Assembly (NCBI GenBank): GCA_030064755.1
Contig: JASJEH010000041.1
Span: forward strand, 1-34,011
Direction: 5' to 3'
Source: Methyloceanibacter sp.
GTDB lineage: Bacteria > Pseudomonadota > Alphaproteobacteria > Rhizobiales > Methyloligellaceae
Length of the DNA: 34,011 nucleotides
Of the stretch, positions 16,495-27,277 are shown in pieces. The translations under genes and the position numbers were made by a program. The notes beneath the pieces are model-generated. The model made no database searches. It saw only the letters and a program-made list of their open reading frames with translations, and was not told the DNA's origin. Every line of letters begins with the position of its first letter. The stretch's first letter is position 1.

Positions 16495-17373
16495 CTACTG
16501 AAGCTCGTACGCGAGGACCTTGTTGTCGAGCATCATCGGGATGATTGCCACTGTGCCGCCATCGATCACCGCCAGGTCGGCGCTGCCCTTGCTTAAGTCC
16601 AGCAGCTTCGTAGCGCCGCCATCGGGCGCGATCCGAAACAGTCCGCCGTTGAACCAATCGGTCACGAGGTAGCTGCCTTTCCCATCCGGCTCAATGCCAT
16701 CCAGGTTACCGATCGGTTCGTCGCCAAGCTTCTCAATCTTCTTTGTCGCGATGTCGACTGTCCTCAAGGATCCTGGCACATCGGTGGAGAAATCCTCCTT
16801 CGGCACGCCCCAAGTGGCGACCACAAGACGGCCCTTTTCAGCCAAGAGGCCGTTTGGATGATCCAACGCGGTGCTGTCGAGCCAAAGAGTCAGCTTGCCG
16901 TCGTCGAGCACCCAAATCTGATTGTCGAGCATGTCTGAGATGAAAACGCGGCCGTCCTCGTGCACGGCCACGTCGTTCAGGAAGGTTGCTCCGGGCGCCT
17001 CATGGGTTTTGACAACCTTGCCGGTCTTAACGTCGATCTCTGCGACTTGGTTGATGTCGGCCGCATAGAGCGTACCGTCGTGCAGGCCGAGTCCTTTGGG
17101 TGCGTTGAGACCGCTCACCCACTCTTTTTCCAGAGTTTTTCCATCGCGGGACAGTTTGGAGATGTAGCCCTTGCCATTGGCTTCGGTGGGGTTGCCGTTG
17201 ACGTTGGAGAGGTAGAGTACGTCGGCGCCGTCATCCAGAACAACGGACTCGGGGCCAGCAAAGCCATCTGCTTCCCAAACTAGCTTCGGTTCCGCGCTCG
17301 CCGCGCCGGGGACTAGCACTGGTCCTAGCGAAAGGCAGACGGCAGCGATCCACGCCGAAAGAACTTTACTCAT
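16495..17373 (-). CDS. Secreted SMP-30/gluconolactonase-like beta-propeller
   Basis: 292 residues with a Sec signal peptide (residues 1-27, hydrophobic core IAAVCLSLGPVLVPGAASA). The body is a six-bladed SMP-30/LRE-type propeller. Residues at the positions of the SMP-30 metal ligands are present: Glu42 (GPESVV), Asn133 (FLNDVAV), Asn174 (HPNGLL) and Asp225 (NLDGIEPDG). Members hydrolyse lactones of sugar acids or organophosphates with a divalent metal; here the action would be periplasmic. GGAGAAC precedes ATG 17373. Two palindromes lie 59-93 bases upstream of the start. Substrate is not deducible; the family call is strong. Confidence 0.85.
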   Translation of the reverse strand: MSKVLSAWIAAVCLSLGPVLVPGAASAEPKLVWEADGFAGPESVVLDDGADVLYLSNVNGNPTEANGKGYISKLSRDGKTLEKEWVSGLNAPKGLGLHDGTLYAADINQVAEIDVKTGKVVKTHEAPGATFLNDVAVHEDGRVFISDMLDNQIWVLDDGKLTLWLDSTALDHPNGLLAEKGRLVVATWGVPKEDFSTDVPGSLRTVDIATKKIEKLGDEPIGNLDGIEPDGKGSYLVTDWFNGGLFRIAPDGGATKLLDLSKGSADLAVIDGGTVAIIPMMLDNKVLAYELQ

Positions 17374-17431
17374 GCTCGGTGTTCTCCACTCAAGAGGGTG
17401 ACTGGTGGCCTAAGCCAGATGGGGAATGTCA

Positions 17432-17466
17432 TACCGTGCTACGGTAACCGCCGTTTGTGACACAAA
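17432..17466. promoter_or_regulatory. Two stacked palindromes upstream of the SMP-30-like gene
   Basis: TACCGT-GCT-ACGGTA (17432-17446) and TTTGTG-A-CACAAA (17454-17466) sit seven bases apart, between the oxidoreductase stop (17511) and the SMP-30-like start (17373). Either could be an operator. The second, with a flanking imperfect GC extension (CCG/CGG), could also form a hairpin at the end of the oxidoreductase transcript, though no T-run follows. Confidence 0.4.
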
Positions 17467-17510
17467 GCGGCCCTGAAATCTCAAACGCTGGTGGGCACAA
17501 GCCATTGCCT

Positions 17511-18533
17511 TTACCACTCAATCGCGATTTTGCCGAAGTGCCCCCCACTTTCCTGGAAGCGAAACGCGTCCGCCAACTCTTCGAGCGGAAAGCTGCGATC
17601 AATGATCGGGCGTATACCGGTCTGCTCCAAGGCGACGACGTAGTCTTGTTGCTCGCGGCGGTTGCCCACGATCAGGCCCTGCAGTCGCGCCTGTTTTGCC
17701 ATGAGAATCATGGTGGGGACCTCGCCCTGGCGGCCCGTGAGGATGCCGATCAGCGCGATGTGTCCGCCGACGCGCACAGCCTTGATGGATTGCGCCAGCG
17801 TGCCGGGGCCGCCCACTTCAATGACGTGATCGACGCCTTGGCCACCGGTCAGGGTTAGGACCTCGCGTCCCCACTCCGGGCTCTCGCGGTAGTTGATGAC
17901 ATGATCTGCTCCGAGTTCGCGAAGACGCGCAAGCTTCTCGTTAGAGGACGAGGTTGCGATCACCGAAGCGCCCATCGCCTTGGCGATCTGCAATGCGGCT
18001 ATCGAGACGCCACCGGTGCCCAAGACCAGAACGCTGGCGCCGGCCTTGAGCCCTCCATCGGTAATGAGGGCGCGCCAGGCGGTTAGGCCGGCCGTCGTAA
18101 TTGTCGCCGCCTCCGCGTGGGTCCAGCCGCGCGGGGCCAGGGTGAAATCTGTTGCGGACCGAACAGCATGCGTTGTGGCATATCCGTCGATGCCATCGCC
18201 CGGTGTGCCGCGGAAGTCGCCCACTTTGTTGAAAGGTCGACCATCCAGCCACTGCGGAAAGAAGGTCGAGACAACGTTGTCGCCAACCTCGAACTCTGTC
18301 ACACCGTCGCCCACGGCCTCGACAGTGCCGGCTGCGTCCGCCATCAGAATACGGCCATCGTCTGCGGGGATCCCACCCTTGGCCACCAGCAGGTCATGGA
18401 AGTTGAGCGAGCTCGCATGCAGTGCAACGCGAATCTGCCCCTGTCCCGGCTGGCCCGGATCTGGGATATCCCGCATCTCGATCTTGTCGAGCCCGCCCGG
18501 GGCTCGAACGACGACGGCTTTTTGTGTTGTCAT
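17511..18533 (-). CDS. Zinc-type alcohol dehydrogenase/quinone oxidoreductase family (MDR)
   Basis: 340-residue NAD(P)H-dependent medium-chain dehydrogenase/reductase. The N-terminal GroES-like domain contains SSLNFHDLLVAKGGIP and the Rossmann domain contains VLVLGTGGVSIAALQIAK. Zinc-ligand cysteines of classical alcohol dehydrogenases are not evident, so it is closer to zinc-independent quinone oxidoreductase or enoyl reductase types. ATG 18533 (MTTQKAVVV) matches the family N-terminus. The frame stays open back to 18887 only because it reads through the tRNA-Ser gene. No clear ribosome site. Substrate unknown. Confidence 0.88.
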   Translation of the reverse strand: MTTQKAVVVRAPGGLDKIEMRDIPDPGQPGQGQIRVALHASSLNFHDLLVAKGGIPADDGRILMADAAGTVEAVGDGVTEFEVGDNVVSTFFPQWLDGRPFNKVGDFRGTPGDGIDGYATTHAVRSATDFTLAPRGWTHAEAATITTAGLTAWRALITDGGLKAGASVLVLGTGGVSIAALQIAKAMGASVIATSSSNEKLARLRELGADHVINYRESPEWGREVLTLTGGQGVDHVIEVGGPGTLAQSIKAVRVGGHIALIGILTGRQGEVPTMILMAKQARLQGLIVGNRREQQDYVVALEQTGIRPIIDRSFPLEELADAFRFQESGGHFGKIAIEW

Positions 18534-18642
18534 GGCGCGACCAATTTCATGGGAGGCTAATGTGCCGTCAAGCACCAAGTGCTCAAGGCCGTCATGGCCG
18601 TGACGGAGGTCGCCGGCTCTTGTTCGTAACCCCTGGGGCAGC

Positions 18643-18731
<89 letters not shown>

Positions 18732-18865
18732 AAGCGGGCTGATGTAGCTTCTCGCGCCGCGCACCGCAAGCGGTACGGACCCTAGGGACCTGCAGGATGC
18801 AGCCGTCGTGGGCCCGTCCGCCCCAAACTCACCTGAAAGGCATGGTTTTTGGCGCTTTCTGGGAA

Positions 18866-18893
18866 TTGACTTCTTGAGGCGGCCCACTATATT
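18866..18893 (+). promoter_or_regulatory. Sigma-70-type promoter of rplU-rpmA
   Basis: TTGACT (18866-18871) and TATATT (18888-18893) are separated by 16 bases, each matching five of six consensus positions. Transcription would start near 18900, leaving a leader of about 87 bases before the rplU ATG. Confidence 0.7.
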
Positions 18894-18986
18894 GCGCCGC
18901 TTATCGCTCCTTTTGTGGCGCGCTGGCAGTGGAAATGTGCTGGCAAATCAAGCCCAAAGAGTAGCTCCAAGAGACGGAATAGAATC

Positions 18987-19616
18987 ATGTTCGCGGTCAT
19001 TCGCACGGGTGGCAAGCAGTATCGCGTGTCGCCGAACGACATTATCGAGATCGAGAAGATCGCCGGGAATCCGGGTGACATCGTCGAGCTCTCCGAGGTT
19101 TTGCTGCTGGGCGGCGAGGGCGCCGCGACAACCGGCAGCCCGACGGTCTCGGGCGCTATGGTGGCTGCCGAGGTCGTCGAGCAGAAGCGCGGTGACAAGA
19201 TCATCGTCTTCAAGAAAAAGCGCCGCCAGGGCTATCGCCGAACAAAGGGTCATCGCCAGGAGCTGACGGCCCTGCGCATCACTGAGATCCTTACGGACGG
19301 GAAGAAACCCTCTAAGGCTGCCGCCAAGAAGGCGCCGACGAAGACTGAGGGCGAAACAAAGACCGCGCCGACAAAGCCTGCAGCAGAAAAGACTGCTGAA
19401 ACGGCCGAGGCTGCGCCGGCAAAGAAAGCGCCTGCGAAGAAGGCCCCGGCCAAGAAGGCGGCGCCAGCCAAGAAAGCCGCTGCGAAGAAGGCGCCGGCCA
19501 AGAAGGCTGCTGATGACGCGGCGCCAGCAAAGAAGGCCGCCGCTAAGAAGGCTCCGGCCAAGAAGACGGCAGCGAAGAAGGCCACGGCCAAAAAGGCCCC
19601 GGCCAAGAAGAGCTAA
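18987..19616 (+). CDS. rplU: 50S ribosomal protein L21 with long Lys/Ala/Pro tail
   Basis: Large-subunit protein that binds 23S rRNA near L20. Residues 1-105 are a normal L21 ([18 protein letters not shown], then [17 protein letters not shown] and a final [10 protein letters not shown]). Residues 106-209 are an added low-complexity tail built of PAKKA/AAKK repeats, like a histone H1 or Hc1-type DNA-binding tail. E. coli L21 has 103 residues, so this is twice the usual length; lysine/alanine extensions of L21 do occur in related alphaproteobacteria. ATG 18987 is fixed by homology. rpmA starts 12 bases downstream, and both genes share the near-consensus promoter at 18866. Confidence 0.97.
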   Translation: MFAVIRTGGKQYRVSPNDIIEIEKIAGNPGDIVELSEVLLLGGEGAATTGSPTVSGAMVAAEVVEQKRGDKIIVFKKKRRQGYRRTKGHRQELTALRITEILTDGKKPSKAAAKKAPTKTEGETKTAPTKPAAEKTAETAEAAPAKKAPAKKAPAKKAAPAKKAAAKKAPAKKAADDAAPAKKAAAKKAPAKKTAAKKATAKKAPAKKS

Positions 19617-19628
19617 AGGAACACCACC

Positions 19629-19892
19629 ATGGCACATAAGAAGGCAGGCGGCTCCTCACGCAACGGCCGCGATTCAGCTGGACGGCGGCTGGGCGTCAAG
19701 AAGTCGGGCGGCCAGAAGGTCATTGCCGGCAACATCATCCTGCGTCAGCGGGGCACGCGTTGGCACAATGGCGAAGGTGTCGGCATTGGCAAGGACCACA
19801 CGCTGTTTGCGCTCGTCGATGGTGTCGTCGAATTCGCGACCAAGGCCAAGGGCCGCACTTACGTCTCGGTGAAGCCAGACGCCGCCTCATAG
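19629..19892 (+). CDS. rpmA: 50S ribosomal protein L27
   Basis: 87 residues. L27 lies at the base of the central protuberance, and its N-terminal tail reaches the peptidyl-transferase centre. The sequence begins [16 protein letters not shown], the short form that needs no N-terminal cleavage (unlike Firmicutes). [18 protein letters not shown] and [20 protein letters not shown] are diagnostic. AAAGGA (19615-19620) overlaps the rplU stop and sits eight bases from the ATG. It is the second gene of the rplU-rpmA operon and is followed by a hairpin terminator. Confidence 0.98.
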   Translation: MAHKKAGGSSRNGRDSAGRRLGVKKSGGQKVIAGNIILRQRGTRWHNGEGVGIGKDHTLFALVDGVVEFATKAKGRTYVSVKPDAAS

Positions 19893-19926
19893 GGCGCGAT
19901 CGCTTCCAGACTTTGTGAGTTTTGCG

Positions 19927-19953
19927 CGCGCCCGTCACTTTGCGGGCGCGTTT
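19927..19953 (+). terminator. Hairpin terminator after rpmA
   Basis: Perfect 8-bp stem CGCGCCCG/CGGGCGCG (19927-19934 and 19943-19950) with an 8-base loop, followed by TTT. The T-run is short, but the position 35 bases after the rpmA stop supports it. Confidence 0.7.
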
Positions 19954-19975
19954 GCATATGTACGCTAGCCAAACC

Positions 19976-20506
19976 ATGCAGATCAGAACGCAACGGCTGA
20001 GTTTGCGGCCGCTCGATCATGCCGACGTGCGTCCGATGAGCCTGCTTGCGGGCGACTTCGATGTCGCGCGCATGACCGGGATGATTCCGCACCCTTATAG
20101 CGAGGCGGCGGCCCGAGCGTGGGTGGACCGAGTCAGTCGAGGTGAGGAGGGCGTCGTTTTCGCCGTCACGCGTGACCGGACGCTGATTGGGTGTTCAGGC
20201 TATATGCCAATGGACGCGGAACATGCGGAACTTGGCTATTGGATTGGCAAGCCCTATTGGGGCGCGGGGTTCGCGACCGAGGCCGTGCGTGCCGTCGTCG
20301 CTCATGCCTTCGATGCCCATGGCTTTGCGTATGTCCGAGCCGGGCACTTCCAAGACAACCCCGGCTCGCGGCGCGTGCTCGGCAAGCTTGGCTTTGCGCC
20401 AGAGGGCGAGGAGATGCGCGACTGCGTGGCACGCGGTGAGCCAGTACACTGCCTGACCTATCGGCTCGACCGGCGTCGGGCGGCGGCCGCGCTGCGGCAT
20501 CCATAG
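19976..20506 (+). CDS. GNAT family N-acetyltransferase (RimJ-like)
   Basis: 176 residues. It transfers an acetyl group from acetyl-CoA to an amine. The acetyl-CoA-binding motif A is ELGYWIGKPYWGAGFATEA (residues about 83-101). The N-terminus (IRTQRLSLRPLDHADV) and the late NPGSRRVLGKLGFAPEGE segment match RimJ/RimL-type enzymes, which acetylate protein N-termini, but the target is not known. The frame is open from 19922 within the terminator; ATG 19976 is chosen because homology begins there (ATG 19958 is an alternative). No good ribosome site is seen. A GNAT gene between rpmA and obgE is common in this order. Confidence 0.85.
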   Translation: MQIRTQRLSLRPLDHADVRPMSLLAGDFDVARMTGMIPHPYSEAAARAWVDRVSRGEEGVVFAVTRDRTLIGCSGYMPMDAEHAELGYWIGKPYWGAGFATEAVRAVVAHAFDAHGFAYVRAGHFQDNPGSRRVLGKLGFAPEGEEMRDCVARGEPVHCLTYRLDRRRAAAALRHP

Positions 20507-20579
20507 GGCACAGTTCAATGGAAGAGCGCGCAAACCAAGTTGCCTGGCTTTGCGTGCAAGACGACGGCCCCGGTGCTAA

Positions 20580-22771
<2,192 letters not shown>

Positions 22772-22806
22772 GCCGCAACTCTCAAGAGGAAACGAAAGGA
22801 CGCAAC

Positions 22807-24093
22807 GTGTCTCTTCCTGCCCAGGACCCCGCCGTCAGTTTGGAGCCCATGATGCTCTATATGGGCCGCCTCGCCCGCGCGGCTGCGGCCGAGCTCGCCG
22901 TTGCGTCCACCGAGCAGAAGAACGCGGCGCTGGAGGCCATGGCGTCCGCGCTCGAGGCAGGAACCGACAAGATCCTTGAGGCGAACACCAAGGACCTGGC
23001 GGCAGCTGAGAAGAATGGCCGCGATGCCGCCTTCCTCGATCGCTTGAAGCTGGATGAAGACCGCGTTGCCGCGATGGCCCAAGGCGTGCGCGAGGTCGCT
23101 GCGCTGGCCGATCCCGTCGGTCAGACCATCACGTCATGGACGCGCCCCAATGGCCTTGAAATAGCCCGGGTACGCGTGCCACTCGGCGTAATCGGGATGA
23201 TCTACGAGAGTCGTCCCAATGTGACGGCGGATGCCTCCGCGCTCTGCCTCAAGTCCGGAAATGCGGTCATCTTGCGCTCCGGGTCCGACAGCTTTCTGAC
23301 CGCTCTCGTCATCGCAAACCACTTGACCGAGGCGATCAAGTCAGCGGGGCTTCCCGGCGAAGCGATCCAACTCGTACCGTCGGTGGATCGGCAGGCGGTG
23401 GGCTTTATTCTCGGTGGACTCGATGGTGCGATCGATGTGATTGTGCCGCGCGGCGGTAAGAGCCTTGTGGAGCGCGTTCAGAACGAAGCGCGCGTACCCG
23501 TGTTCGCCCACCTGGACGGCAATTGCCACGTCTATGTGGATGAGACCGCAGTGCTAGACATGGCGCGTGATATCGTCGTCAACGCCAAGATGCGCCGGAC
23601 AGGCATTTGTGGCGCTGCGGAGACGCTGCTTGTCTCACGTGCGGCAGTCGACACGCATCTCACCCCGATCGTCGATGCGCTGATCGAGGCAGGTTGCGAG
23701 GTGCGCGGAGATCCAGATACGCAGCATACGGATAGTCGTGTCAAGACGGCGACCGACGAAGACTGGGACACGGAATACCTGGCGCCGATTATTGCGGTGA
23801 GGGTCGTAGACGATCTCGACGCCGCCGTTGCCCATATCGCCGAGCACAGCTCGCACCACACCGACGCGATCGTAACCGGCGACGAGGCGGCCGCGACTGC
23901 GTTCTTGTCGCGTGTGGACAGCGCGATTGTCTTGCACAACGCCTCGACCCAATTCGCCGATGGTGGCGAATTCGGTATGGGCGCGGAGATTGGCATTGCG
24001 ACAGGACGGTTCCACGCGCGCGGTCCGGTTGGCGTCGAGCAACTCACGACATTCAAATATGTGGTGCGCGGCCAGGGCCAGACACGGCCTTGA
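22807..24093 (+). CDS. proA: Gamma-glutamyl phosphate reductase
   Basis: 428 residues of the aldehyde dehydrogenase superfamily. It reduces gamma-glutamyl phosphate to glutamate-5-semialdehyde with NADPH, the second step of proline synthesis. The catalytic cysteine is Cys268 in [30 protein letters not shown] and [21 protein letters not shown] are typical. GTG 22807 is chosen because AAAGGA lies a few bases upstream (about 22795-22800). The stop is 11 bases before the nadD start. Confidence 0.96.
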   Translation: MSLPAQDPAVSLEPMMLYMGRLARAAAAELAVASTEQKNAALEAMASALEAGTDKILEANTKDLAAAEKNGRDAAFLDRLKLDEDRVAAMAQGVREVAALADPVGQTITSWTRPNGLEIARVRVPLGVIGMIYESRPNVTADASALCLKSGNAVILRSGSDSFLTALVIANHLTEAIKSAGLPGEAIQLVPSVDRQAVGFILGGLDGAIDVIVPRGGKSLVERVQNEARVPVFAHLDGNCHVYVDETAVLDMARDIVVNAKMRRTGICGAAETLLVSRAAVDTHLTPIVDALIEAGCEVRGDPDTQHTDSRVKTATDEDWDTEYLAPIIAVRVVDDLDAAVAHIAEHSSHHTDAIVTGDEAAATAFLSRVDSAIVLHNASTQFADGGEFGMGAEIGIATGRFHARGPVGVEQLTTFKYVVRGQGQTRP

Positions 24094-24104
24094 CCGAGGC
24101 GCAT

Positions 24105-24716
24105 ATGTTGAGCGAGACGCGCGCGCCCTTGGCAGCGCCTGGCATGCGGATCGGCCTTCTGGGTGGGTCGTTCAATCCGGCCCACGACGCGCACAGGGAC
24201 ATCAGTCTTGCCGCGCTGAAACGGCTTGGACTCGATCAAGTATGGTGGCTGGTGACGGCGGGCAATCCTTTGAAGAACAATGAGGGGCTGCCATCTGTCG
24301 CCGCACGTGTCCACGAGGCACGGGGAGTTGCGGATCATCCGCGTATTATTGTTACGGGTTTTGATGGCGGGACGGGCACGCCCTATACCGCCGATCTGCT
24401 CGCCTCGCTCGTGCAACGCTACCCCGGCGTAAACTTTGTCTGGCTCATGGGGGCCGACAATCTGGCGACGTTTCATCGCTGGAAGGCTTGGCCGGAGATC
24501 TTCCAGTTGGTGCCCCTCGCGGTCTTGGACCGGCCTGGCTGTCGCCTCAAAGCACGGGCGGGCAAGGCGGCCCATCGGTTTGCAGGTGCCTATATCGACG
24601 AGACAGACGCGTTAGGGCTGGCCACGTTGGAGCCGCCCGCCTGGACGATCCTCACCCATCGGCTTTCGGGGCTTTCCTCGACGGCCCTTCGCGAAAATGT
24701 CTTGGAATCAGACTAA
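24105..24716 (+). CDS. nadD: Nicotinate-nucleotide adenylyltransferase
   Basis: 203 residues. It joins ATP and nicotinate mononucleotide to form deamido-NAD in NAD synthesis. The nucleotidyltransferase motif GGSFNPAHDAH (usual form GxFxPxHxxH) and LSSTALRE (usual ISSTxIR) are present, as is WLMGADNLATFHRW. A TTG start at 24090 would overlap proA; ATG 24105 with GAGG (24097-24100) upstream is more likely. A gap of about 180 bases separates it from rsfS, which seems to have its own promoter. Confidence 0.94.
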   Translation: MLSETRAPLAAPGMRIGLLGGSFNPAHDAHRDISLAALKRLGLDQVWWLVTAGNPLKNNEGLPSVAARVHEARGVADHPRIIVTGFDGGTGTPYTADLLASLVQRYPGVNFVWLMGADNLATFHRWKAWPEIFQLVPLAVLDRPGCRLKARAGKAAHRFAGAYIDETDALGLATLEPPAWTILTHRLSGLSSTALRENVLESD

Positions 24717-24758
24717 ATTACTAGATCAAGAGTAAGAAGAACCGGCCCCTACTATCTA

Positions 24759-24786
24759 TTGAAACTTGGCTAGCCGGCAGTTTATT
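24759..24786 (+). promoter_or_regulatory. Possible promoter of rsfS
   Basis: TTGAAA (24759-24764) and TTTATT (24781-24786), 16 bases apart, lie in an AT-richer stretch after nadD. Downstream, GAAGTGGC (24797-24804) and GCCACTTC (24853-24860) form an inverted repeat that could fold in the leader. The -10 match is only four of six, so this is tentative. Confidence 0.4.
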
Positions 24787-24893
24787 GTGAGGGGGTGAAG
24801 TGGCGGTTGTTGAAGAAGCCCCGAGCGTCGTGCAGAGGGACCTAGTCTTGAAGCCACTTCCAGGAGCAATGGCAGAAGGAAACCCACGCAAAC

Positions 24894-25304
24894 ATGCGCT
24901 CACCTAGCGAGGGTACTGTAAATGGTACGCCTCCATCCGGTCTCGCGACATTCAGCGCGGAGCCGGGAAGACTGCTCAAGGTCGTGACTGATACGCTGGA
25001 CGGCGCCAAAGCCGAAGATGTCTCGGTCATCGATTTGGATGGAAAGACTTCGATTGGCGACTATATGGTTGTTGCCTCGGGTCGTTCGCAGCGGCATGTC
25101 GGCGCCGTAGCCGACCATCTCATCAAAGCGCTTAAAGACGAAGGCTATGGCCGTGCGCGCGTCGAAGGACTGCCCCAGGGCGACTGGGTGCTGATCGATG
25201 CGGGCGAGGTTATCGTCCATCTCTTTCGGCCTGAGGTTCGTGAGTTCTACAACCTCGAAAAGATGTGGTCCGCGGATCGGCCCGTGGAGAGATTGGTGGT
25301 CTGA
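24894..25304 (+). CDS. rsfS: Ribosome silencing factor RsfS (Iojap family)
   Basis: 136 residues. RsfS binds L14 on the 50S subunit and blocks subunit joining when nutrients are scarce. The family core begins near residue 27 (LLKVVTDTLDGAKAEDVSVIDL), with ASGRSQRHVGAVADHLIKAL and GDWVLIDAGEVIVHLFRPE (the Iojap signature) and a final YNLEKMWS. The first 25 residues are not conserved. ATG 24894 has AGAAGGAA upstream at a rather long distance, so the exact start is less sure. rlmH follows 39 bases after the stop, and this gene pair is conserved widely. Confidence 0.95.
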   Translation: MRSPSEGTVNGTPPSGLATFSAEPGRLLKVVTDTLDGAKAEDVSVIDLDGKTSIGDYMVVASGRSQRHVGAVADHLIKALKDEGYGRARVEGLPQGDWVLIDAGEVIVHLFRPEVREFYNLEKMWSADRPVERLVV

Positions 25305-25343
25305 TCGGCAGACTGCCGCCTGCGGCTGCAGCGGGGATTGGCT

Positions 25344-25829
25344 ATGCGGCTGCTGATCGCCGCGGTTGGCAAGCTCAAGCAGGGACCGGAGCGACAGCTC
25401 TGGACCCATTATCTCGGCCGGGCTGAAGCGCTCGGCCGCAATCTGGGTCTGTCGCCGCTCTCATCGGTTGAGCTACCCGAATCACGCGCCCAAGCGGAGT
25501 CCATACGCCGGTCTGCCGAGGCCGAGGCGCTGTTGACGAAACTTCCCAAGGACTTCGCCGTTGTGTGTCTGGACCCAAAGGGCAAGGCTTATTCCAGCGA
25601 GGCATTCTCGAAGGCTCTTGCGGTGTGGCGTGACGATGCGCGGGCGCCAGGCGTTGCCTTCGCGCTGGGCGGACCCGATGGGATTGGAGAAGCGGTTCTT
25701 GAACGCGCTGAGATATCGCTGTCGTTAGGGCCTATGACGCTGCCCCATGGGCTTGCGCGCATTGTGCTCGCCGAGCAACTCTACCGGGCAATGACCATCC
25801 TGGCGGGGCACCCCTATCACCGGGCCTGA
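25344..25829 (+). CDS. rlmH: 23S rRNA pseudouridine-1915 N3-methyltransferase
   Basis: 161 residues, SPOUT-class methyltransferase that methylates pseudouridine 1915 in helix 69 of 23S rRNA with S-adenosylmethionine. The knotted SAM site is FALGGPDGIGE, with LSLGPMTLPHGLARIVLAEQLYRA and the family end HPYHR. ATG 25344 has GGGGA (about 25333-25337) upstream. It is cotranscribed with rsfS in all likelihood. A CtrA-like box lies right after its stop, in front of envC. Confidence 0.96.
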   Translation: MRLLIAAVGKLKQGPERQLWTHYLGRAEALGRNLGLSPLSSVELPESRAQAESIRRSAEAEALLTKLPKDFAVVCLDPKGKAYSSEAFSKALAVWRDDARAPGVAFALGGPDGIGEAVLERAEISLSLGPMTLPHGLARIVLAEQLYRAMTILAGHPYHRA

Positions 25830-25839
25830 GGGGAGAAGG

Positions 25840-25853
25840 TTAAGGATTCTTAA
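25840..25853. promoter_or_regulatory. CtrA-like box with embedded GANTC site upstream of envC
   Basis: TTAA-GGATTC-TTAA, i.e. two TTAA half-sites six bases apart, with the CcrM methylation site GATTC (25845-25849) inside. The accepted CtrA consensus is TTAA-N7-TTAA, so the spacing is one base short. The second half continues TTAAGCCAT, close to the TTAACCAT half-site. It lies 60 bases before the envC ATG. Confidence 0.4.
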
Positions 25854-25912
25854 GCCATTTGCCTTGATTCTGCCTTTTCCCTCCGGTGCCATCGACTGAA
25901 CGGCCAGAACGC

Positions 25913-27277
25913 ATGGCGCACAACGAGCGATCGATCTTCACCACTCGCAACATTCGCGCCGCCCTGCTCATTGGGGCGCTGTTTGTGGTGCCGGCTAGCG
26001 GCGTCCACGGCCAAGACGATCTCTCGCGGGACGAAGCCAAAAAGCGTCTCGACGAGACCGAACAGGAGTTGGAATCCAGCAGGGTCAGGGCTGAGGGGCT
26101 CACCAAAGACCTAGCGGCACTGGCCGAAGAAAGGGCGAGGCTTAGAACCGAGCTCATCGAGGCCGGCAAACGGGTTCAGGAGAGCGAAGCGAAGCTTTCC
26201 GAAACCGAAAGTGAACTTGCGGAGCTGACCGCGCAAGTGAACGTCATGCAGACCTCGATCGATGAGCGGAAGGCCGCGATTGTGACCATGTTGAGCGCGA
26301 TGCAAAGGATTGGACGGACGCCGCCGCCGGCGATCGTCACAAGACGCGACGACGCGCTGAAGGTCGTGCGTGGCGCCATGCTGCTCGCAGAGGTCTATCC
26401 GGAGCTCAAGTATCAGGCCGATAGCCTGACCGACAGCTTGCAGGACCTCTCCGCGATTGAGGAGCGCGTCCGCACCGAGCGGGATGCACAGCGGCGGGAA
26501 GCGAATCAGCTATCCGCTGAACAGGCGCGCCTGGATGAGCTCATTGCGACGAAAAAGTCCCGGGAGGCACGGGACCAAAAGGAGCTCGCCGCGTTGACCC
26601 AATCGGCTCAGACGCTGGCCTCCGAGGTCGATAGCCTGAGCGACTTGGTCGAGAAGCTCGACAAGAAGATCGCCAAGGCTGAAGTCGCTCAATATGACGC
26701 CGAGGTCGAGGCCGAGAAGGCGCTTAGAGAACGTCTAAAGCAGGAAGTGATGGCCACGCCGGCCAATGAGCGGGTGGTTGAGCTCAAGCCGGCCCGGAAG
26801 AAGGTCGCTTTCGCGAACCCCGATCGGATGACGCCGGCCCTCCCATTCGATGACGTCAAGGGTAGCCTGCGGTTGCCAGCCCAAGGGCGTCAGACGCGCC
26901 AGTTTGGCGATAAGGATGCTGCGGGCAGCGCGCTCCAAGGGGTCTCTGTGCAGACCCGCCCGGAGGCTCGGGTCACGGCGCCGGCAGATGGCTGGGTGGT
27001 CTATTCAGGGCCCTTCCGGTCCTATGGCCAACTCTTGATCATCAATGCTGGCGGGGGCTATCATATTTTGCTCGCGGGGATGAGCCGCATTGACGTCAGC
27101 CTCGGCCAATTCGTTCTTGCTGGCGAGCCGATCGCTGTCATGGGCGACGCTACGGCGCCGAGTAATCGCGGCGGCCAAAACTCACGCCCCGTCCTCTATG
27201 TCGAGTTTAGGAAGGACGGAAGGCCAATAGACCCCGGTCCATGGTGGGCCGAGGCATCTGGGAAGGTGCAAGGATGA
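25913..27277 (+). CDS. envC: EnvC-like murein hydrolase activator (degenerate M23/LytM)
   Basis: 454 residues. A signal peptide (about residues 10-33, RAALLIGALFVVPASGVHG) leads to a periplasmic coiled coil (about 35-280, e.g. LSRDEAKKRLDETEQELESS) and a C-terminal LytM/M23 domain (about 330-450). The zinc ligands of active M23 peptidases (HxxxD and HxH) are absent; the last motif reads YVEFR. It therefore fits EnvC, which activates septal amidases rather than cutting peptidoglycan. A GTG at 25886 is possible, but ATG 25913 (MAHNERS) gives a normal signal peptide. The stop overlaps the ctpA ATG by four bases (ATGA), so the two are coupled. Confidence 0.92.
   Translation: MAHNERSIFTTRNIRAALLIGALFVVPASGVHGQDDLSRDEAKKRLDETEQELESSRVRAEGLTKDLAALAEERARLRTELIEAGKRVQESEAKLSETESELAELTAQVNVMQTSIDERKAAIVTMLSAMQRIGRTPPPAIVTRRDDALKVVRGAMLLAEVYPELKYQADSLTDSLQDLSAIEERVRTERDAQRREANQLSAEQARLDELIATKKSREARDQKELAALTQSAQTLASEVDSLSDLVEKLDKKIAKAEVAQYDAEVEAEKALRERLKQEVMATPANERVVELKPARKKVAFANPDRMTPALPFDDVKGSLRLPAQGRQTRQFGDKDAAGSALQGVSVQTRPEARVTAPADGWVVYSGPFRSYGQLLIINAGGGYHILLAGMSRIDVSLGQFVLAGEPIAVMGDATAPSNRGGQNSRPVLYVEFRKDGRPIDPGPWWAEASGKVQG

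Noticed and set aside
23532-24575. Long open frame on - across proA and nadD
   Set aside because: Antisense shadow of conserved genes with no protein features.
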